DNA of 8,436 nucleotides, from NCBI GenBank assembly GCA_021156265.1, contig JAJNBR010000115.1, positions 1-8,436 on the forward strand, given 5' to 3'. The notes below the pieces were generated by a model. The model had not been told where the DNA came from. It saw only the letters and a program-made list of their open reading frames with translations, and did no database searches. The stretch comes from Flavipsychrobacter sp. GTDB lineage: Bacteria > Bacteroidota > Bacteroidia > Chitinophagales > Chitinophagaceae. A program made the position numbers and the translations under genes. Below, in pieces: positions 5,514 through 8,436 of this stretch; the stretch's first letter is position 1, and each line of letters begins with the position of its first letter.

Positions 5514-6485
5514 ATGAAGAAAACAATCAAACCTATAGCGTACTTCTTTGCAGGAATGTTCTTGAGTGCTTCGGTATTTACCGGTTTTGCCTTCCGTGCA
5601 GCCGAGGAAACAGAGGCACGTATAGACATGGAAAAAGCAGCTGCTGTTGATGCTGCCGTTGCAGAGATAAGCAAGGAGGGTAAGATACAGTTTAAATGGT
5701 ATCCGCCCAGTTTGCCTGCTTCGATGAACTTTGCCGGTGAAGCAGTTCCTTTGGATAGGTGGGATGTTCGCGAGCAATTTGACCGCGAGTTGACATATAA
5801 CTATTACAATCCGAACGCCATGATATCGATCATACGTTTGTCTACCAGGTATTTCCCGATATTCGAGCAGAAGCTGCGCGAGCACGGTGTACCTGAGGAT
5901 TTCAAATACCTGGCAGTAGCAGAGAGCGGGTTGCGCAATGTGGTGTCTCCGGTGGGTGCTGCCGGTTTCTGGCAGTTCATGCCTAAGACTGCTCCTTCTT
6001 ACGGACTGGAGGTGAACGGCGAAATAGATGAGCGCTATAATGCGGAGAAAGGCGCTGAAGCTGCTGCGAAATACCTGAAAGATGCATATGATAAATTTGG
6101 TTCGTGGACAATGGCTGCAGCATCGTATAACGTAGGTATGGGTGGCGCTAATAAGTTTGCCAACCAACAATACAAAAAGAGCTATTACGACCTGCATATG
6201 CCTGAAGAGACTATGCGCTATGTATTCCGTATCCTGGCGTTCAAGTATATCCTGACGCAATCGGAAAAACTTGGTTTCATGGTATCTGCTGAAGATTCGT
6301 ACAAGCCGGTTAACACCAAGAAAGTAGAAGTAACCAGCACGATCTCTGATCTGCCACAGTTTGCGATAGAGCATGGTACCTCGTACAAAGTACTGCGTAC
6401 GCTGAACCCGTGGTTGCGTGATACAAGGCTTACAGTGAAGAACGGCAAAACTTACCAAATAGAGGTGCCCGTAAACAACGGTTAA
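5514..6485 (+). CDS. Secreted lytic murein transglycosylase, MltD/SLT-like, with a C-terminal LysM-like segment
   Basis: Predicted to cleave the MurNAc-GlcNAc bond of peptidoglycan, forming 1,6-anhydro-MurNAc, in the periplasm. The 323-residue protein begins with MKK and a hydrophobic stretch (about 8-27) that ends before Ala-rich FRAAEE; no lipobox Cys is present, so it is exported as a soluble or anchored protein. An Ala/Glu-rich helical region (30-56) and a family-typical segment with NYYNPN (96-101) precede the SLT domain (about 113-235). The catalytic Glu137 is in AVAESGLRN, followed by GAAGFWQFMPKTA (148-160) and AAASYNVGMGG (201-211), the hallmark SLT motifs. Residues 271-319 resemble a degenerate LysM module of the MltD type (ISDLPQFAIEHGTSYKVL...LNPWL), probably for glycan binding. 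The start is supported by the -7 element and signal peptide. A strong terminator follows 22 nt after the stop. Confidence 0.93.
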   Translation: MKKTIKPIAYFFAGMFLSASVFTGFAFRAAEETEARIDMEKAAAVDAAVAEISKEGKIQFKWYPPSLPASMNFAGEAVPLDRWDVREQFDRELTYNYYNPNAMISIIRLSTRYFPIFEQKLREHGVPEDFKYLAVAESGLRNVVSPVGAAGFWQFMPKTAPSYGLEVNGEIDERYNAEKGAEAAAKYLKDAYDKFGSWTMAAASYNVGMGGANKFANQQYKKSYYDLHMPEETMRYVFRILAFKYILTQSEKLGFMVSAEDSYKPVNTKKVEVTSTISDLPQFAIEHGTSYKVLRTLNPWLRDTRLTVKNGKTYQIEVPVNNG

Positions 6486-6507
6486 AGAAAATAAACGACC
6501 ATTAATG

Positions 6508-6534
6508 AAACCCATGCCTCGGCATGGGTTTTTT
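6508..6534 (+). terminator. Intrinsic terminator of the lytic transglycosylase gene
   Basis: AAACCCATGC (6508-6517) pairs perfectly with GCATGGGTTT (6522-6531) around a CTCG tetraloop. The stem runs directly into a six-T tract (6529-6534). It separates this gene from the downstream acylase gene. Confidence 0.92.
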
Positions 6535-6537
6535 GCG

Positions 6538-6570
6538 TTGCAGCTTATTGAAGTAAAATTGTTAGCTTTA
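6538..6570 (+). promoter_or_regulatory. Probable promoter of the penicillin-acylase-family gene
   Basis: TTG (6538-6540), a 22-nt spacer and TAGCTTTA (6563-6570) resemble the Bacteroidota TTG/TAnnTTTG promoter, with the last -7 base A instead of G. It lies between the upstream terminator and the ATG at 6588, where a promoter is needed, and gives a leader of about 10 nt. Confidence 0.4.
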
Positions 6571-6587
6571 GTAAAACAAATTCCCGC

Positions 6588-8436
6588 ATGCGGAAATTGC
6601 TCGCTGTACTTGCCCTGGTCATTGTCACCATATTTGTTATTCTGCTTGATAGGCCCCTTGGCAGTCTGCCTGCACTTGGACGGCTGCTGGACCCCGTAAA
6701 TGGCGCATGGGCGAGCGCCGACCCGGTAAATGACGACACGAATCCCGGACTTTCCAGTGCATCGCTGCAGCAGCCTGTCAAGGTATGGTTCGACGACAGG
6801 TTGGTACCTCATATTCATGCCGGCAACGACCGGGACCTGTACTTTGTGCAGGGGTATATACATGCCTACTTCCGGTTGTGGCAGATGGACCTGCAGACGC
6901 GTGCAGCGGGCGGTAGGGTGAGCGAGATACTGGGAGAAAAGGCATTGAAGTTTGACCGGGAACAGCGGCGCAAGGGCATGGTATACGGCGCTGAAAAATC
7001 GCTTGGAGCTATGGAAGCTGAGCCACGCACAAAAATGATGCTGGATGCCTATAAGGCCGGAGTCAACGAGTATATCAATTCTTTGAACTACCGGAGACTT
7101 CCAGTCGAATATAAATTGATGGGCTTTAAGCCCGAACCGTGGACCAACCTGAAAAGCGCTTTGCTGCTCAAATACATGGCCGATGACCTGACCGGCAAGA
7201 CTGACGATATAGCACTCACCGTTTTGCGCAAGCGTTACTCCAAAGAGCAGTTTGAAGACTTGTTTCCCGAAAGGATCAACGGCAGTACTCCTGTAATTCC
7301 CGGGGGGGCTGTATATGCTGCACCATCGCTGCAGCAGCCTGTTGCTCCTCCTGATAGCCAGGCGTGGGCAGACCTCGAACCGACCGATTTTATAGAACCG
7401 AATGAAGAGGGAAAGGGCAGCAATAATTGGGTAGTGGGTGGATCCCGTACTGCCAGCGGTGCACCCATTCTTGCCAACGATCCGCACCTTGGACTTAACC
7501 TGCCCAGCCTTTGGTTCGAGGTGCAATTGCAGGCACCCGGTATTAACGTATACGGCGTGTCGTTGCCCGGAGCGCCGGGAGTAGTCATTGGTTTCAACGA
7601 TAGTATATCGTGGGGATTTACCAACAACTATCGCGATGTAAAGGATTTCTACGCCGTACAACTGAAGGGCGACAGCTTGTATACGTTCAATGGCCAGGAT
7701 ATACCATTGACCATCGTTGGAGAGACCATCAAGATCAAAGGCAAGCCTGATTTTATTGATCCTGTTAAATATACTATCCATGGTCCTGTTATTTATGATG
7801 AGAACTTTCATGGTCCCGGTGGACTGAAGAAGCCATTGGCGTTAACATGGATGGCACACAAAGGCACCAATGAGTTGCTCTCTGTTTATCTGCTGGACCG
7901 CGCGACCGATTATGACTCTTATGTCGCAGCCATCCAGCATTTTCAATGCCCCGGTCAGAATATGATCTATGCCGACCGGCAGGGCAATATCGCACTCTGG
8001 GGCCAGGGCCAGTTCGTGAACAAGTGGAAAGGCCAGGGCCGTTATGTGATGAACGGTACTGACAGTTCCACACTATGGAAAGAGCTGATACCTATGAGTG
8101 AGAACCCCCATGCGCTCAATCCTGCACAAGGCTTTCTAAGCTCTGCCAACCAGTCTGTGACAGACGGTACTTATCCTTATTACTACAACGGCCTGTTCTA
8201 TGAGTTCCGCGCGTGGCGCATCAACCAGGTCCTCGGGCAACTGCAGAAGGCCACCGTTCAGGACATGTTCGCCCTGCAGAATGATGTGTACTCCATACTG
8301 GCGGCCAACACGCTCCCGGTTATGCTGCGTCACCTTGATTCCAGCCGCGTGTCAGGAAAGCAGCGCGGATACTTAGGTGCGCTGGCGGGCTGGGACTTCA
8401 GGCTCGCGGCTCAAAGCAAAGCAGCATCGGTATTCC
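6588..8436 (+). CDS. Penicillin acylase (penicillin amidase) family Ntn hydrolase, 3' end missing
   Basis: An uninterrupted frame runs from the ATG at 6588 off the right edge (616 full codons; family members are roughly 750-820 residues). The N-terminus is MRK plus a hydrophobic segment (about 4-20), so the enzyme should be exported. The proenzyme layout is visible: an A chain with WFDDRLVPHIHAGNDRDLYF (67-86), QGYIHAYFRLWQMDLQTR (88-105) and GRVSEILG (109-116); a variable linker ending EEGKG; then the autocleavage site, where Ser278 of GSNNW becomes the N-terminal nucleophile of the B chain. B-chain signatures include LANDPHLGL, LPGAPGVVIGFN, ISWGFTNN, IHGPVI, CPGQNMIYAD (likely carrying the oxyanion-hole Asn) and SSANQ. 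Family members hydrolyse amide bonds of beta-lactams, acyl-homoserine lactones or other acylated amines; the substrate cannot be told here. The SLQQPV peptide occurs twice (59-64 and 247-252) through an exact 19-nt repeat. Confidence 0.9.
   Translation, partial: MRKLLAVLALVIVTIFVILLDRPLGSLPALGRLLDPVNGAWASADPVNDDTNPGLSSASLQQPVKVWFDDRLVPHIHAGNDRDLYFVQGYIHAYFRLWQMDLQTRAAGGRVSEILGEKALKFDREQRRKGMVYGAEKSLGAMEAEPRTKMMLDAYKAGVNEYINSLNYRRLPVEYKLMGFKPEPWTNLKSALLLKYMADDLTGKTDDIALTVLRKRYSKEQFEDLFPERINGSTPVIPGGAVYAAPSLQQPVAPPDSQAWADLEPTDFIEPNEEGKGSNNWVVGGSRTASGAPILANDPHLGLNLPSLWFEVQLQAPGINVYGVSLPGAPGVVIGFNDSISWGFTNNYRDVKDFYAVQLKGDSLYTFNGQDIPLTIVGETIKIKGKPDFIDPVKYTIHGPVIYDENFHGPGGLKKPLALTWMAHKGTNELLSVYLLDRATDYDSYVAAIQHFQCPGQNMIYADRQGNIALWGQGQFVNKWKGQGRYVMNGTDSSTLWKELIPMSENPHALNPAQGFLSSANQSVTDGTYPYYYNGLFYEFRAWRINQVLGQLQKATVQDMFALQNDVYSILAANTLPVMLRHLDSSRVSGKQRGYLGALAGWDFRLAAQSKAASVF
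6760..6778 (+). repeat. 19-nt direct repeat, copy 1 (within the acylase gene)
   Basis: CATCGCTGCAGCAGCCTGT is identical to 7324-7342, in the same orientation and reading frame. This copy encodes SLQQPV at residues 59-64, just before the first conserved A-chain motif. Flanking bases are unrelated. Confidence 0.85.
7324..7342 (+). repeat. 19-nt direct repeat, copy 2 (within the acylase gene)
   Basis: Identical to 6760-6778, 564 nt downstream and in the same frame. This copy encodes SLQQPV at residues 247-252, in the variable linker about 25 residues before the predicted autocleavage Ser278. The flanking bases do not extend the match. Confidence 0.85.

Noticed and set aside
7235..7627. A - strand open frame of 130 codons inside the acylase gene.
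   Set aside because: It is antisense to conserved acylase motifs, including the autocleavage site, and shows no features of its own.
5394..7811. A very long open frame (about 805 codons) on the - strand.
   Set aside because: Its codons are in exact register with the sense codons of the transglycosylase and acylase genes, so it stays open merely because those genes avoid TTA, CTA and TCA. The translation has no domain or low-complexity pattern that looks real, and both sense genes are unmistakable.
8001..8040. A repeated GGCCAGGGCC (8001-8010 and 8031-8040).
   Set aside because: It encodes two Gly-Gln-Gly segments in the acylase; a 10-nt match is easily explained by repeated GQG codons.

Overview
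The window looks like an ordinary chromosomal housekeeping and cell-envelope region of a member of the Bacteroidota, probably Chitinophagaceae or a close relative (a lineage guess from protein resemblance, not a search). Supporting signs are a DPP5-type S9 peptidase, an anchored CxxCH haem-binding-domain protein, a stand-alone sucC without sucD, a Gmad2 lipoprotein, almost no Shine-Dalgarno sequences before the starts, and several copies of the Bacteroidota -7 promoter element TAnnTTTG or close variants. I see no mobile element, phage gene, CRISPR array, tRNA or rRNA, and no gene-free stretch longer than about 215 bases.

Layout. Bases 1-898 (+) hold the 3' part of a DPP5-like dipeptidyl peptidase, closed by a hairpin terminator. 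Then come two translationally coupled + strand genes: a membrane-anchored haem-binding-domain protein (976-1434) and exodeoxyribonuclease III (1434-2201). A perfect 12-bp bidirectional terminator (2206-2232) separates them from two - strand genes: sucC (2252-3472, start corrected from a longer open frame) and, upstream of it, a DUF72 protein (3586-4494). A compact divergent promoter region (4495-4576) leads to a small CDGSH-type iron-sulfur protein on + (4577-4801). Its stop codon shares a TTAA palindrome with the stop of a convergent - strand lipoprotein carrying a Gmad2 domain (4798-5298). A 215-bp divergent region with a palindrome and a -7 element leads to a secreted MltD-like lytic transglycosylase (5514-6485, +), which ends in a strong terminator. 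The last gene, from 6588 and running off the right edge, is a penicillin-acylase-family Ntn hydrolase.

How they fit together. Several products are predicted to be exported and to act on envelope or periplasmic substrates (DPP5, haem protein, lipoprotein, transglycosylase, acylase). Exonuclease III and SucC serve DNA repair and the TCA cycle. Apart from the haem-protein/ExoIII pair, the genes appear to be separate transcription units. I do not see a convincing new multi-gene system. The points most worth a second look are an in-frame 19-nt exact duplication inside the acylase gene, a His/Glu-rich variant of the DUF72 C-terminal motif, a Gln at the nucleotide-specificity position of SucC, and the tight coupling of a c-type haem protein to a DNA-repair nuclease.
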